From contig OZ038492.1 in assembly GCA_964036315.1 (NCBI GenBank), positions 41,126,595 to 41,190,594 of the forward strand: a stretch of DNA of 64,000 bases. Reading direction: 5' to 3'. Below, in pieces: positions 33,260 through 43,735 of this stretch. The notes below the pieces were generated by a model. It was not told the origin of the DNA. It saw only the letters and a program-made list of their open reading frames with translations, and made no database searches. This DNA comes from Acanthosepion esculentum (taxonomy: Eukaryota > Mollusca > Cephalopoda > Sepiida > Sepiidae). Numbering within the stretch: position 1 is the first letter of the stretch; each line of letters starts with the position of its first letter. The position numbers were made by a program, and so were the translations under genes.

Positions 33260-34205
33260 CCGTGGCAGCAAGTCAAGGAGAAAGACTTCTGTGAATTCAG
33301 TTTTGTAGGGATGGTAACGGGAAACCATTCTACTCTCGTTCTCAGAAATTTATGGTAATTTACAGAATAAAGCCTAAAATCTGAACATGGAAAAAAAATT
33401 TGCAGAGATAAGTAACAACCACGATCACGGAAATATTATTTCTCCCGCCCTTTGTAAGCGATTAGGCGGCCTTATTGGTAATGAAATATTTTCACACAGC
33501 AAACATTATCACACAGTCGAAACGTTTGCTAGTCTCTCACAACTCTCTCCGATTAATATGGCGAATGTTGAAACGAGTTACATTTCTATGTCCCACTAAC
33601 TCTAACCTTTATAGCTAGGGACTGCCATGCCATGTTCACGATGGAAAATGCTGGTATCTCTTTCGTGTTCCTTTGGTAAGGAGTAAGTTCCTTTCAGACA
33701 GCTTCTTTGCCAGAACTGTTACTTCAGGTGATGATGCTTCCCTAGGCACATTAAATCCAGTGTCAACCGATATATATCCTCATAATAAGGATATTTTACT
33801 TCCTCTTTTCCCCTTCTCTACAACAATCTCATTCTTTAAACCTCTACCTTGAAGAGCCCTTGGGCCTTGGTTGAACAAAAGTTAAAATAATATTATAGGC
33901 AGTAGATTCGTTGTATGAAAATGACTAATGGATATTAGTAACAAAAGTTCTGTGCCACACGATGCACGCACGCTCCATGAACATTTTTACGTAGCGTTTC
34001 AATTACACAACCACACATATATGTTTGTGCGGGAACCCTTTTGTGCGCTAACAAGTAAACACCCTTTACGAAACAAACATTAGCAGAAGCGAGGCGGAGC
34101 CGCCTTAAAATAGTAAATTTCAGGTGTTCGTCAGAAGTTCTCCTTCAGTCTCCACAGAAAAACAAACAAACTGCCAATCATGTTGAAGAAAAAATTTACA
34201 AAGTC
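33260..34205. other. No gene recognised
   Basis: No motif. A 70-codon plus frame (33387-33599) and the surroundings show no domain or repeat head. Confidence 0.4.
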
Positions 34206-34212
34206 AAACTAT

Positions 34213-34267
<55 letters not shown>

Positions 34268-34283
34268 CACATCACATCACATA
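34213..34283. repeat. (CA)n and (CACAT)n microsatellite
   Basis: About 26 CA units followed by ATCACATCACATCACAT. Confidence 0.95.
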
Positions 34284-34504
34284 CACACCATTTATTATAG
34301 TATTATAACAAAATTAATCATTTATAGTGGATAACAGTTTAACCAAAAGCTCTCGTAACCCCCCACCCAAATTTTTGACAATTCATTTAGCCAAGTTAGA
34401 AGATTCTAATAGGTTTACAAAAAAAAACAAAACAAACAAATGTAAAAATGTTAATTTCTTCAAAAAATGTATTAAAGAGGGATTGCTACCAAATACAGAA
34501 TTTT

Positions 34505-34514
34505 ACACACACAC

Positions 34515-34580
<66 letters not shown>
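34505..34580. repeat. (CA)n(TA)n microsatellite
   Basis: About 28 CA units, one CG interruption, and 10 TA units, abutting the LINE relic. Confidence 0.95.
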
Positions 34581-34598
34581 TACAGAGCTGTTGTGCTT

Positions 34599-35173
34599 GG
34601 TATCCTTTTGTACGGCTCAGAATCATAGACTCCATATAGGTACCATATACGCCAGCTGGATGATTTCCATAAAAGCTGTCTGCGTGCTATCTGTGGCGTT
34701 AACCTTCAAGATAGGACATCTAACGTAGACCTGTTTAACAGGTGTAATATTGAAGGAATCGAGACTTTTATCATGCAGTCTCAGTTACGCGGGACTGGTC
34801 ATGTCTTGAGAATGTCTAATGACAGGATACCCAAGATCCTAATGTACAGCCAGTTAGATTAGGGCTACAACAATGTAGCACGCCCATGGCTAAGATACAA
34901 AGACAAGCTGAAGAGCAATGTGTCAGCTGTCAATATACCTTATAACGCCCTCCAGCGCTTAGCCTTGGAGCGGGTAGAATGGAGATCAACGTTTTTTAGT
35001 GGAATTAGCAATCAGTTTGTCTGAATCGTCGTCAATAAGCGAGAGCAAGATATAAAAGGTCAGCCAATCTAACAGTGATCTCATCCCACAATCTTTACTC
35101 TTGCTCCATATGCGGCCTCCTTTGTAAATCATTAGCGGGTCTAAAGTGCCACTTAAGATTATCGCACAACTGA
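34599..35173 (+). pseudogene. LINE ORF2 C-terminus with C2H2 zinc finger (RTE-like)
   Basis: The frame from 34599 reads GILLYGSES, a stop, then QLDDFHKSCLRAICGVNLQD and GIETFIMQSQLRGTGHVLRM, the conserved region after the RT palm (LxxFHxxCLRxI, then QLRWxGHVxRM). It continues RPWLRYKDKLKSNVSA and ALERVEWRS. After a frameshift near 35040 the last part reads YSCSICGLLCKSLAGLKCHL and RLSHN with a stop at 35171-35173. That is a complete C-x2-C-x12-H-x4-H zinc finger. The tail ends at a (TA)n tract. Three stops and one frameshift mark it as dead. Confidence 0.85.
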
Positions 35174-35222
35174 ATCACTTAAGTTGTCAGATCCTCATAC
35201 GTCGAAACCGACGGGAGAGTCC

Positions 35223-35223
<1 letters not shown>

Positions 35224-35264
<41 letters not shown>
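35224..35264. repeat. (TA)n microsatellite, LINE 3' tail
   Basis: About 20 TA units begin about 50 bp after the LINE stop codon. Confidence 0.9.
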
Positions 35265-35269
<5 letters not shown>

Positions 35270-35358
35270 GGATTGATGTGAATTTGTGACCCTGGGTATC
35301 CCTCCCTATGCGATTGTCAGATGAAACCCAGGGTCACAAACTCACATCAGTCCAACTA
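35265..35358. repeat. Inverted repeat with 33-bp arms
   Basis: TAGTTGGATTGATGTGAATT at 35265 and the reverse complement of 35326-35358 match along 33 bases with two or three differences, around a 28-base loop. It starts exactly where the (TA)n ends. It may be a foldback element or two opposed LINE tails. Confidence 0.75.
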
Positions 35359-35399
35359 AATATGTTAGCTCTGTCACTGATATTGAGAGCTTTCCAATA

Positions 35400-35467
35400 A
35401 GTACTGTGCATGTATAAAATATAAATAATATATATATAAAAATTTGCTTATATATATTTATATACAT

Positions 35468-35549
<82 letters not shown>

Positions 35550-35592
35550 TATATGTATATATAAATTGATAAACATTTTAATTTAATTGATT

Positions 35593-35628
<36 letters not shown>

Positions 35629-35700
35629 ATTAATTGATAACGTACACACACACACACACACACGCGCGCGCACACACACACACATGTATATATATGAAGT
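35400..35700. repeat. (TA)n and (CA)n cluster
   Basis: TA tracts at about 35476-35541 and 35598-35625 and CA/CG units at 35644-35683, separated by short AT-rich DNA containing two near-copies of AATTGATAA. Confidence 0.85.
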
Positions 35701-35735
35701 GATAAACTAAATTTTTTATCAGAAATACACTAAAA

Positions 35736-36954
35736 CTAAGCTATAGTTGTACCGATAATCTTGAAAACTATAAAAAAAATGAAATTTTAAAGCAATACAA
35801 AAACCTGAGTAATAATACGCATTCCAAAGCAACAAACTCCGATAAACGCAAAATGTGTAATTTGTAGATATTCCAATGAATGCCCCTTACAGAACCGATG
35901 TCAAACTGACTTTCTTGTGTACCTTAGCACTGTTTCTACTATAGAAAATTCAGGAATTAAAAAAATGTATACTTGAAATACCAAGTATTCTTTTAAAACT
36001 AGGTTGTATCAACATATTATCTTTCACCAATAACGCTAACAAAAATAAGACGTCCCTTTCTAAATATTACTGGAACATAAAGAAGTGAACAAAACCCCTA
36101 CGGTAAAATAGAAAATACTAAAAAAAAGGGCTAGAACCTGTAAATCTTTAAATGAACCTTGCTTCTTATGCTTAGATGAAAAACGAGAAATTATCTGATC
36201 TGCTGACAAAAATCTATATTAAACCAAAGAAGTGAATTAACTGTAAATTGCCTACGCAGGTTATCTTTTACCTTACAATATAGTTAAATTTTAAGAATTG
36301 GCGAGTCCCATTTCTTATGGCCGTAATTTATGGTCCGCTACGAGTAATTATCTTATTTTGTTTATTCAGATTTAATATTGTTATGTATTGGCATCCAGAA
36401 TTAATGTCTTATATAGATGTTCCACGTTTCTAATTTTATCTACAGGTTCCTTTAAGAAGATTCCTGAATCTGAAAATTAAAAAAAAGATTTTCCGTTCAA
36501 ATTAGCTTCACGTCTGATTATCCTCCTACTTCTCCCCACAGCGTCCTTTAAAAAATAGAACATGTCATATTTGTCTACAATCACGATACATTTGTTGCTT
36601 ACATGTTTTCCGCAATTGTCAATGCTGACCTGTCTAAGTACCGGCGTATCATGTCATGAAAAAATAACTCCCCCACATCCACCCTCTGAACTTAATTTTC
36701 TATTTAGCGTAGATCTGACATTTAATTGGTTGATCAAGACAAACCTACAAGTGTGTTTTTAATTCTGACCTTGTCATTTCCTTACCCCACCCGTTATCTT
36801 TCGGACAAAGAGCTAACACTTTGCTTTTGAAATTTTATTAAAAATCATTTAATCACCAGTTTCTTACCATCGCCTGAAGAGACACAAAGTGCAAAAACAC
36901 GAAAGGTATCATGTAGCGATTTCAACATGTTCGTGTTCTAATCACTTATAATAA

Positions 36955-36958
<4 letters not shown>
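35736..36958 (+). pseudogene. Penelope-like element C-terminus and 3' region
   Basis: The frame from 35736 reads LSYSCTDNLENYKKNEIL, as in the other PLE copy. After a one-base shift near 35870 it reads CRYSNECPLQNRCQTDFLVY, the cysteine motif preceding GIY-YIG. Near 36120 it reads RARTCKSLNEPCFLCLDEKR, the second cysteine motif. The GIY-YIG core is not recognisable. The 3' region to 36958 is non-coding and has CTGAAGA plus a small hairpin at 36874-36898, a hammerhead-like remnant. A (TA)n tract follows directly. Confidence 0.75.

Positions 36959-37007
<49 letters not shown>
36959..37007. repeat. (TA)n microsatellite
   Basis: About 24 TA units between the PLE tail and the T-rich 3' end of the LINE-J copy, so two elements converge on it. 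Confidence 0.95.
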
Positions 37008-37016
<9 letters not shown>

Positions 37017-37021
37017 TTTTT

Positions 37022-37815
37022 TTTAAGCGTATCACCCCAAGCAAGGCCGGTGGCCACTATCACGCAAGGGGGTACAGAAGGGTTGGAGGAAGAGCAGATA
37101 GGAGTGGTAAAGGAAGGGATGTGGAGAAAGAGAAGGACGGAGGGTCGATCGAGGTAGGGAGGTTACGGGAGATATAGAGCGAGAGCAGATAGGAATGAAA
37201 GATGTCAGGAAGTGGATAGATCAAGGCAATTGGAGATGACGATTGACGCTACACTTAAACCGTTGGAGATTGTATTTGTCAGGGAAACAGTAATAGGGAA
37301 GGGAGTTCCATAGGCGAGATGTGCGAGACATGAAGCTATTGGAGTAGAAAAGACGTCTACACCTAACAGTTTCAACGGTGAAGGGGTGGGAACGGGATGC
37401 CAGTCTCGTAGGACGCTTAAATTCACGAGGCTTAGGGACAAGCGAAAGCAACTCCTCAGAGCAATTACCGTGGAAGTACTTGTAGAAAAGGCAGAGTGAT
37501 GCAACATTGCGTCTGTGAGAGAGCGACTGCAGACACAATGTTGCAGATCAGGGCCAATCACATTGCATATCCGTCTCTGGATCTTATCAAGAACCCTGAG
37601 GCAACACGCAGGGGCCCCAGACCATAAATGGCAGCAATACTCCATGCAAGGTCGAATGGTAGACTTATAGACTTGGAGGATCGATTCAGGGGAGAAGAAT
37701 TTCCTGGCTCGGCACAGGGAACCAACTTTTCTTGCGGTGGATGATGCAATTGACTCGATGTATTTGTTCCATCTCAGATCAGCGGACAGCGTGAGACCGA
37801 GCAGCCGCAGAGAGG
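37022..37815 (-). pseudogene. LINE-J C-terminus and 3' end, relatively well preserved
   Basis: The minus-strand frame reads LRLLGLTLSADLRWNKYIES, RKVGSLCRARKFFSPESIL, QVYKSTIRPCMEYCCHLWSG and LRVLDKIQRRICNVIGPDL, the segment downstream of the RT catalytic box in Jockey/CR1-like LINEs. After one frameshift near 37530 the next frame (to 37221) reads HRRNVASLCLFYKYFHGNC, SEELLSLVPKPREFKRPTRL, RLWNSLPYYCFPDKYNLQRF and KCSVNRHLQLP. The 3' end GGGGTGATACGCTTAAAA faces the (TA)n tract. It lacks endonuclease and RT catalytic motifs. The single frameshift makes it the least decayed copy of that tail. Confidence 0.85.
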
Positions 37816-38400
37816 AACTATACGCATACACGTCTACACTCGAGAATACACACGCGCACACACACAGAGGAACACACACACGCACAAACAAGCATACACA
37901 TATGCAATGAAAGAAGAAGAAAAGAATCAAATTTACACCAAAGAAAATACCACCCATTCTATCTTGAACCACGACATCAGAAAATGATGAATGTTGAACC
38001 TTTCCGGTAATAACCCACAATGTTTCCTTTGTTACAAGTCTGGTAAAATACTGTCTGTCATCAAAGTACCTAGCAAAGTACAAAGCAGACATACCATATT
38101 GAATTTTTTATATAGAAAAACTGCCCCCCCTCCCCGACATCTATCGGTGCTTATCGATCACTTTGGGAGACCAAACGGCAGATGTAAGCACAAATAAACC
38201 GAGATGTTTGTGACAATTCACATTCCGTAAATTCTACTCCGTTGTCAATCCACTAAAAAGTGCGCCCACAAAATATATGAAACAGTATCCAATAGCTATA
38301 TTCAGTTCCTTGTTGGTTCACTATGAATAAATAATACGCCTTCCTTTCACACTCGAATATAAACTGAAGCGACAACAGTTTTGTGAATAGTTTCTTCCGA
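37816..38400. other. No gene recognised
   Basis: A CA-rich patch at 37845-37900 and unassigned DNA. The minus frame that begins at 38092 is only an upstream extension of the LINE-J frame. Confidence 0.4.
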
Positions 38401-38402
38401 CT

Positions 38403-38406
<4 letters not shown>

Positions 38407-38477
<71 letters not shown>

Positions 38478-38478
38478 A
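38407..38478. repeat. (TA)n(TG)n microsatellite
   Basis: About 27 TA units and about 8 TG units. Confidence 0.95.
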
Positions 38479-38645
38479 TATTAAAAAGAAGAGAGAAACC
38501 GCCAACGTTTTTGGTTGTAATGTTGATTTTTTTAAAAAATATATTATGCTTCATTTTCCATAATTTTGCTACACGAGTTTCCGGTCTCGCGACCTTCATC
38601 AGGCCAAGAGTGGATATTTCTACATATTATTAAAAGGAATTAATT
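38479..38645 (-). repeat. PLE-like tail repeat, copy 2, with hammerhead-like core
   Basis: Homologous to 8321-8520. The minus strand contains CTGATGA at 38602-38596, then A, a perfect GGTC-GCGA-GACC hairpin with a GNRA loop, G and GAAAC (38581-38577). This is the core order of a hammerhead ribozyme with an A/G pair at the base of stem II. A convincing stem III with a cleavage triplet and stem I could not be drawn by eye. It begins directly after the (TG)n tract. Confidence 0.55.
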
Positions 38646-38649
38646 TTTC

Positions 38650-38810
38650 TTATGTTTTTCAGTTTATCTTTGGTGTTAAAAGGAATTTTGTTTATCTCTC
38701 ACTCAACTGCGCCCCACACGTAATAATCAAAAGGTTTTAATATTGAGAGTTAGGTGACCAGATGTAAGGGGTGACGTGGTTGCAGAAATTGTCTGACTGC
38801 CATAATACTC
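38650..38810 (-). pseudogene. mariner/IS630-type transposase fragment
   Basis: The minus strand reads HVTPYIWSPNSQY in one frame and, after a one-base shift, PFDYYVWGAVE, a stop, EINKIPFNTKDKLK. This matches the PPNSPDLNPxDYYVWGxxExxxNKxP region around the third catalytic acidic residue of mariner/IS630-like transposases. The DLN residues themselves are mutated. Only this fragment is recognisable, and it abuts the PLE-like repeat. Confidence 0.65.
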
Positions 38811-39180
38811 AAACACTACGAAGACTACGTATTGGTGCTTCCGGTTCGAATGCCAAGCAGTACAGAATGTCGATTCTAAATTTTTGGGCGGAGTGAATTG
38901 CGTCATGGTGCTCTTTTTCTCACAGACGATGCACAGCTGACCTTACTATTCTGTGCAGTCGACAAAATCAAAACCAAACAACGCGCATGCACGAAATTAA
39001 AAATATAAAATGGCAGCAATTTATCCATCGCGCGTAGTAGATAGAAGAGCAAGAGAATAAAAAGAAGCAGTATATTTAGACGAGGAAAAATCAATGAAAA
39101 ATCTAGAGGACATGTGCTGACTAAACTAGAATTAGTAGTATTTTATAGGAGGAAGAAACCGAAAACATGTTTAGCGAAGG
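38811..39180. other. No gene recognised
   Basis: GGTTCGAATGCC at about 38841 looks like a B box, but no matching A box was found at the right distance. Confidence 0.4.
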
Positions 39181-39184
39181 GAAA

Positions 39185-39420
39185 TAGAGAGAGTCAAAGA
39201 GAAAGAGAGAGTAAATGTCACGAAAGAATAACGAGAGAGAAGATGAGAGAGACTACAAGAGGGAGGTGAAAGAGGGGGAAGCCATTGTTTTTAGGCGAGA
39301 GAGAGAGAGAAAGAGAGAAAGAAAGAAAGAAAGAAAGAGAACAGAGAAACAAGAGAGGAATAAAAGAGATAGAAAGCGAGTAAAAGAGAGCAAGACGGAC
39401 AGAACACTATGCAAAAAGGA
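39185..39420. repeat. GA-rich low-complexity tract
   Basis: GAGAGA, GAAAGAAA and related units dominate. The Lys/Glu/Arg-rich 110-codon frame at 39215-39547 is a product of this composition. Confidence 0.85.
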
Positions 39421-39469
39421 AAAAAACAATATTGATGATATTTTAAGTGCGGGTTCAGTCCCCGTATTG

Positions 39470-39790
39470 GGAATACTCAGTAGAATCAGTCATGTATGTG
39501 CTATGCGTGATACACACTTCAGCGATCATGTATCTTTCGATACATGACAGATTTGTCCCGCAGTAGGTTGCCATTTCTTTCCGCAGTGGACCAATTGCCA
39601 TCCAAGGCTATAGAACCCGGTCTGTCCTGCTATTTACCCATAGATGGGGGGAGAAGAAGAGGATTCATACCTTTCCCAAGGGTAGTAGCACGAATGTAAT
39701 GGATTCGACTGGAATTCGAACTCGGCTCTCCGTTTCCTTAATATGAGCCGCAATCCATTACTTCACCGTCAGGACGGAAAATAACTGTAC
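39470..39790 (-). mobile_element. SINE-D, full-length-looking copy
   Basis: The reverse complement runs from a head with GGAGAGCCGAGTTCGAATTCC (B box) through ACCCTTGGGAAAGGTATGAA, ATCTATGGGTAAATAGCAGG, GGTTCTATAGCCTTGGATGG and CTGCGGGACAAATCTG. It ends with TCATGTATC-GAAA-GATACATGA, a perfect 9-bp hairpin with a GNRA loop (39526-39547), then GTGTGTATCACGCATAGCAC. The order matches 28530-28800 with few differences. Confidence 0.8.
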
Positions 39791-39799
39791 AGTACGAAA

Positions 39800-39970
39800 T
39801 AAGAACAAAACGCGGTATCGCTATACATGGACTGCAGAAATAAAGTGCTCAGTTTGAAGGTTAGCTGGATCAACAAACACCTGAAGAAAGCCGGTATGCA
39901 CTATAGCTGAAACGTTGTAATAACAACAACAAAGATATGGACAATAATTCAGATCTAAATGCGAATAATG
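39800..39970 (+). mobile_element. SINE-E 3' fragment
   Basis: TGCTCAGTTTGAAGGTTAGC, CTGAAGA at 39881-39887 and GAAACGTTGTAATAACAAC at 39909 match the 3' part of SINE-E at 29950-30060. Confidence 0.7.
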
Positions 39971-40500
39971 ATAATCCCTAATCTAAGACATTTTGTCAGG
40001 ACAAAAAAAAAATCGAAAAATCAAGGAGAACGATATTAAAAGCGAAATGTTTTGATAGTTATTGATTCAATTTATAGAGAGTGATCAATTGAAGAAATGA
40101 TGACCAGAAGAAGGCTTCATTTTGTAGCAATTTGCGGTGTTGGGCCAAACTATCTCTAGTTGAACCTAGTCTATGTTCAGTTTAGTCATTTCTTATGCTA
40201 AATTTGTTATTACTGATCCATAGACCGACATATCTGAAGTGTTTAATATTTACTAAATCCATATCCTGATTTTTTTTTAATAATGGATGCCATCACTCGT
40301 TTAATGGAAGTAGAAAGAAAAATAAAGAATAATTAAGAATTTAAAAAGAAAAAAAAGATGGCAGATGAAAAAAGGTAAACAGATGATAAATAAAATACAT
40401 CAACTCAGGAGAAGGAAGCAAGCGAGATGTGAAAATAGAAAAAAAGGCAGAGAAAGAAAGGTAAAATATCGAAAGAAACGAAAGAATAAAAAAAAAAAGA
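39971..40500. other. No gene recognised; purine-rich end
   Basis: Purine-rich from about 40310 to 40500. No domain is seen. Confidence 0.4.
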
Positions 40501-40504
40501 ATTT

Positions 40505-40985
40505 ATTTTTTTAAGCATATCACCTCAATCAAGGCGGGAGTTCACTACCACGCAAGGGGTTACAGAGAGTGAGAGCTAGAGAAAAGAGGGCTGGGTGGGG
40601 AAAGGATGAAGAGAAGGACGGGGAGCCATCAAAAGATGTCGATTGACATTGCATTTGGATATTTGAAGATTATAGATATCAGGGAAGCAAGTAAGAGGAA
40701 GGGAGTTCCACTGTCGGGAAGTGCAAGATAAGAAGCTGTTGGAGTAGAAGAGACGGCTACATTTAACCGTTTCGACAGTGAAAGGGTGGGACCGAGATAG
40801 CATGCTTAAATTCATGCAGTTTGGGAACCAGTGAAAGTATCTCGTCAGGACAGTTGCCATGAAAATATTTGTAGAAAAGACAGAGGGAACCCACAGCTCT
40901 TCTGTGAGAAAGTGATTGTAGATGAGATACCTGATCAGGACCAATACATTGTATATCCTCTCTGGATTTTATTTATATGAAAATA
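40505..40985 (-). pseudogene. LINE-J 3'-end relic
   Basis: The minus frame at 40576-40944 contains SRSHPFTVETVKCSRLFYSN, SFLSCTSRQWNSLPLTCF and NLQISKCNVNRHLLM, the end of the LINE-J protein. The element terminus TTTTTTAAGCATATCACC lies at 40508. The 5' part is cut at about 40985 by purine-rich DNA. Confidence 0.8.
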
Positions 40986-41660
40986 AGAATGAAGAAGAGG
41001 GCAAAAAAATGAAGAATGGCAGACATTTAGATGAGAATGGAAATGCAGGAACCCTGAAGAAGAAAACAGATGTAATAAAAAAAATAGAGAAAATTAAAAA
41101 AATGTAGGATAAAGTATAAGGGAAGAATGGGGAAAAAGAATGAAAAATAAGTAATTATAAAAAAAAGAAGGAGGGAAAGATGAAGAAAGATGGGAAGGCA
41201 GATAATCATATGAAAAAGAAAATATATCAACTTAGAAGAAAGTAGCACGCTAGTTATAAATATAGAAGAAAAAGTATCGAAAGTAAAGGTAGAATAACGA
41301 ATAATATAAATGAACAGAAGACGAAAGAATAAAAAAGAAATTGAATAAAAAAAGAAGAAGAATGAAAACGAGGACACGACGATTAAGAAAGGCAAACAAT
41401 TGGATGAGAACGGAAATACAGCAAGCTAGCACAAATTGGATGAGAACGGAATTACGGCATGCAAGAAAGCAAGTTAGATGGAATGACAAAATAAAAAAAA
41501 GTAAATGAAGAAATATAAGATAAAAAATATTGGAAGAGAAGAGAAAAAGAAAGAAAAACATAGAATTTAAAATGAACCAAAAAAAAAAGAAGGAAAATGG
41601 AAGGAAAGATGAAGAAAGCAGACAATCCGATGAAAACGGAAATACCGCACCCCCCTCCAA
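40986..41660 (+). repeat. Polypurine tract
   Basis: An A/G-rich plus strand with recurring GATGAGAACGGAAATAC-like phrases (about 41031, 41403, 41440, 41629) that form a loose degenerate repeat. Phe/Leu-rich minus frames here are artefacts. Confidence 0.75.
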
Positions 41661-42200
41661 ACAAGAAAATGCTATTAATACCGCAACAGCATGCAACTTG
41701 TTTACGGTGGATCGTCAGGCACGCATTTTTATTTAAAAAACAAAACATTAAAGCGTGGACAATGAAGTTAGACCGAGAACAAGAATTTATGGCAAATTTC
41801 TCGAGTCAGTGAATTTACTTCACTGATGTAGATGATTGTTAAAGAATTTGAGCAATGTGGTACTGGTCGGACAAACAACACAAATCCGCAAGGATGGACA
41901 TATAAAAATACCCCCAGAGACACGACACCAACAAGAAATTGCATCTGACATTTCTCGCGGCCCATCTTTTAACCTTATAAATAAGCACATGTAAAATAAT
42001 CCTAGTGTGGGAAAAATTCCGGTTATCTAATCATGCTGGGCGAAAGACCAGAACTTGCTTCAAGATATCACGACATATATATATTAAAAACAAAATATAG
42101 GCTTCTGCTTTTCAGAGGTTTTTTTTTTTTACTCTTAATGGCCCAAGTTTAACATGGGATTGGTTAAACAACGGAGAGGAGGAACGGTTAACCGCAACGG
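41661..42200. other. No gene recognised
   Basis: No motif or repeat head was found; short frames only. Confidence 0.4.
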
Positions 42201-42204
42201 CTTA

Positions 42205-43165
42205 GCACTTGATGGTAGAATGGTTTAGAACTTGATGGTGGAAAGGCTTATCATAAAATTATCATAAAACTTTATATTGGAATCTCTGAAGGATTGACAG
42301 TAGATTGTCTTAACACTTGACACCAGTACCCCCTAACGATTGACAATTAAGTGTCTTAACACTTGAAATTGGAGTCCTTCAACGATTGACAATGAAATAT
42401 CTTAACGCTCGGAATTGGAGTGTCTTACCGATTGACATTGGAATGACTTACTGATTGACACTAGAATGTCAATGATTGATAGGTAAGTGTCTTAAACACT
42501 TGGTACTGGAGTCCCTGAACTATTGAAAGTGAAATGTCTTAACGCTTGACTTTGGAGTACCATTACAATTGAAAGTGAAAACATTTCACGTTTTAACACT
42601 TGACGGCAATATGCACTAGCAATTGACAGTGAAGCGTCTTAACGCTTCGTATCGAAGTCACCTAACGATTAAGTAACTTAACACATAAGATTGGAGTGCC
42701 TTAAACGGTTGACAGTGAGGTCTCATAGCACTTGGAATTGGCGTGTTTAATTATTGACATTGGTGTAATTGACAGGAAGAGTATTAAACATATAGTACTG
42801 GTGTGACCTAACGATTGACAGTGAAGATTTTAACACTTGACATTCAAGTGCCTTAAAGATTGATAGTAGAAGTTTTAACACTTGATTTTGAGGTATCTTT
42901 ACGATTGGAAGTGAAATACCTTAACACTTGACGGCGGTATGCCGAGCGATTGACAGGGGATTGTCTTAACACTTGATGGCGGAGTCAACTAACACTTTAT
43001 ATCAGAGTATCCAATCGATTGACAGAATGATGACAGAATGGAATAACGATTGACAGTGGAACGTTTTAACATTTGACATAGGATAGTCAAAACCGACAGG
43101 AAGATTTAACAAGTGTTTGCAGAGCACTGACGGTAGAGTTGTGTAAGTACCGACAACGGAGATAA
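42205..43165. repeat. Diverged tandem satellite, about 40-46 bp unit
   Basis: About 950 bp consist of alternating CTTAACACTTGACATTGGAG-like and CCTAACGATTGACAGTGAAG-like half units. More than 20 occurrences of ATTGACA or CTTGACA variants can be counted. Units are diverged and lengths vary, which suggests an old array. It does not encode protein and is not a CRISPR array because there are no unique spacers. Confidence 0.85.
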
Positions 43166-43490
43166 CTACCTGTTAACAGAAGAGGGGTTTAAACACTTTA
43201 CGCAGTAGAACTAATTGTATAAACAGTTCGGTAAGATTACTGAGTACAATGAGAAACGCATGATAATCGCCGAACGATACAACAAGAAAAATATTTTGAG
43301 TATAACACACTTGATATTTATGCTGGCTTGAATAATAATACAATCCCTGGCAAAAAAAAAAAATGGAATAAGCAAACTTATAGAATGCTCACTTTACATG
43401 AAAACCACAAGTGCTGTAAACCATTAAGGGTCGCTGAGGCACCACGTGTACAGTAGCCGTAATAGCAGCGGTGTTTCCAAAGAAAATAGC
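43166..43490. other. No gene recognised
   Basis: No motif was seen in this stretch. Confidence 0.35.
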
Positions 43491-43494
43491 CTGA

Positions 43495-43735
43495 CGGAGC
43501 TCACCCCTCTCCAGGCTGGTTGAATTAAATTCAGAGTTTTCCTTCTCCTAGACTATTTGCCAACCAAGGCTATATAACCCATTCATTGTTGCTATTTACC
43601 CATAACTAGAGGGAGAGAAGAGATGGATTCATATATTTCCTAAAGGTATTAGCACATAGGTGACTGCAATGAACTGGACTGGAATTCGAATTCCGAGCCC
43701 CTATTTATAACGCCACCATGTCTCTGTCCCATTTT
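43495..43735 (-). mobile_element. SINE-D copy
   Basis: The plus strand has CCAACCAAGGCTATATAACC, GCTATTTACCCATAACTAGA and GGACTGGAATTCGAATTCCG in the reverse order of SINE-D. The 3' hairpin is missing. Confidence 0.7.

Noticed and set aside
37839..38092. N-terminal extension of the minus-strand frame as part of a long LINE protein
   Set aside because: The extension crosses CA-rich DNA and has no LINE motif; the homologous part begins only at about 37815.
38841..38852. B-box-like GGTTCGAATGCC as a further SINE
   Set aside because: No A box at the proper distance and no similarity to the SINE families of the window.
42205..43165. CRISPR-like or regulatory repeat array
   Set aside because: Repeats are diverged and contiguous with no unique spacers; the eukaryotic context also excludes CRISPR.
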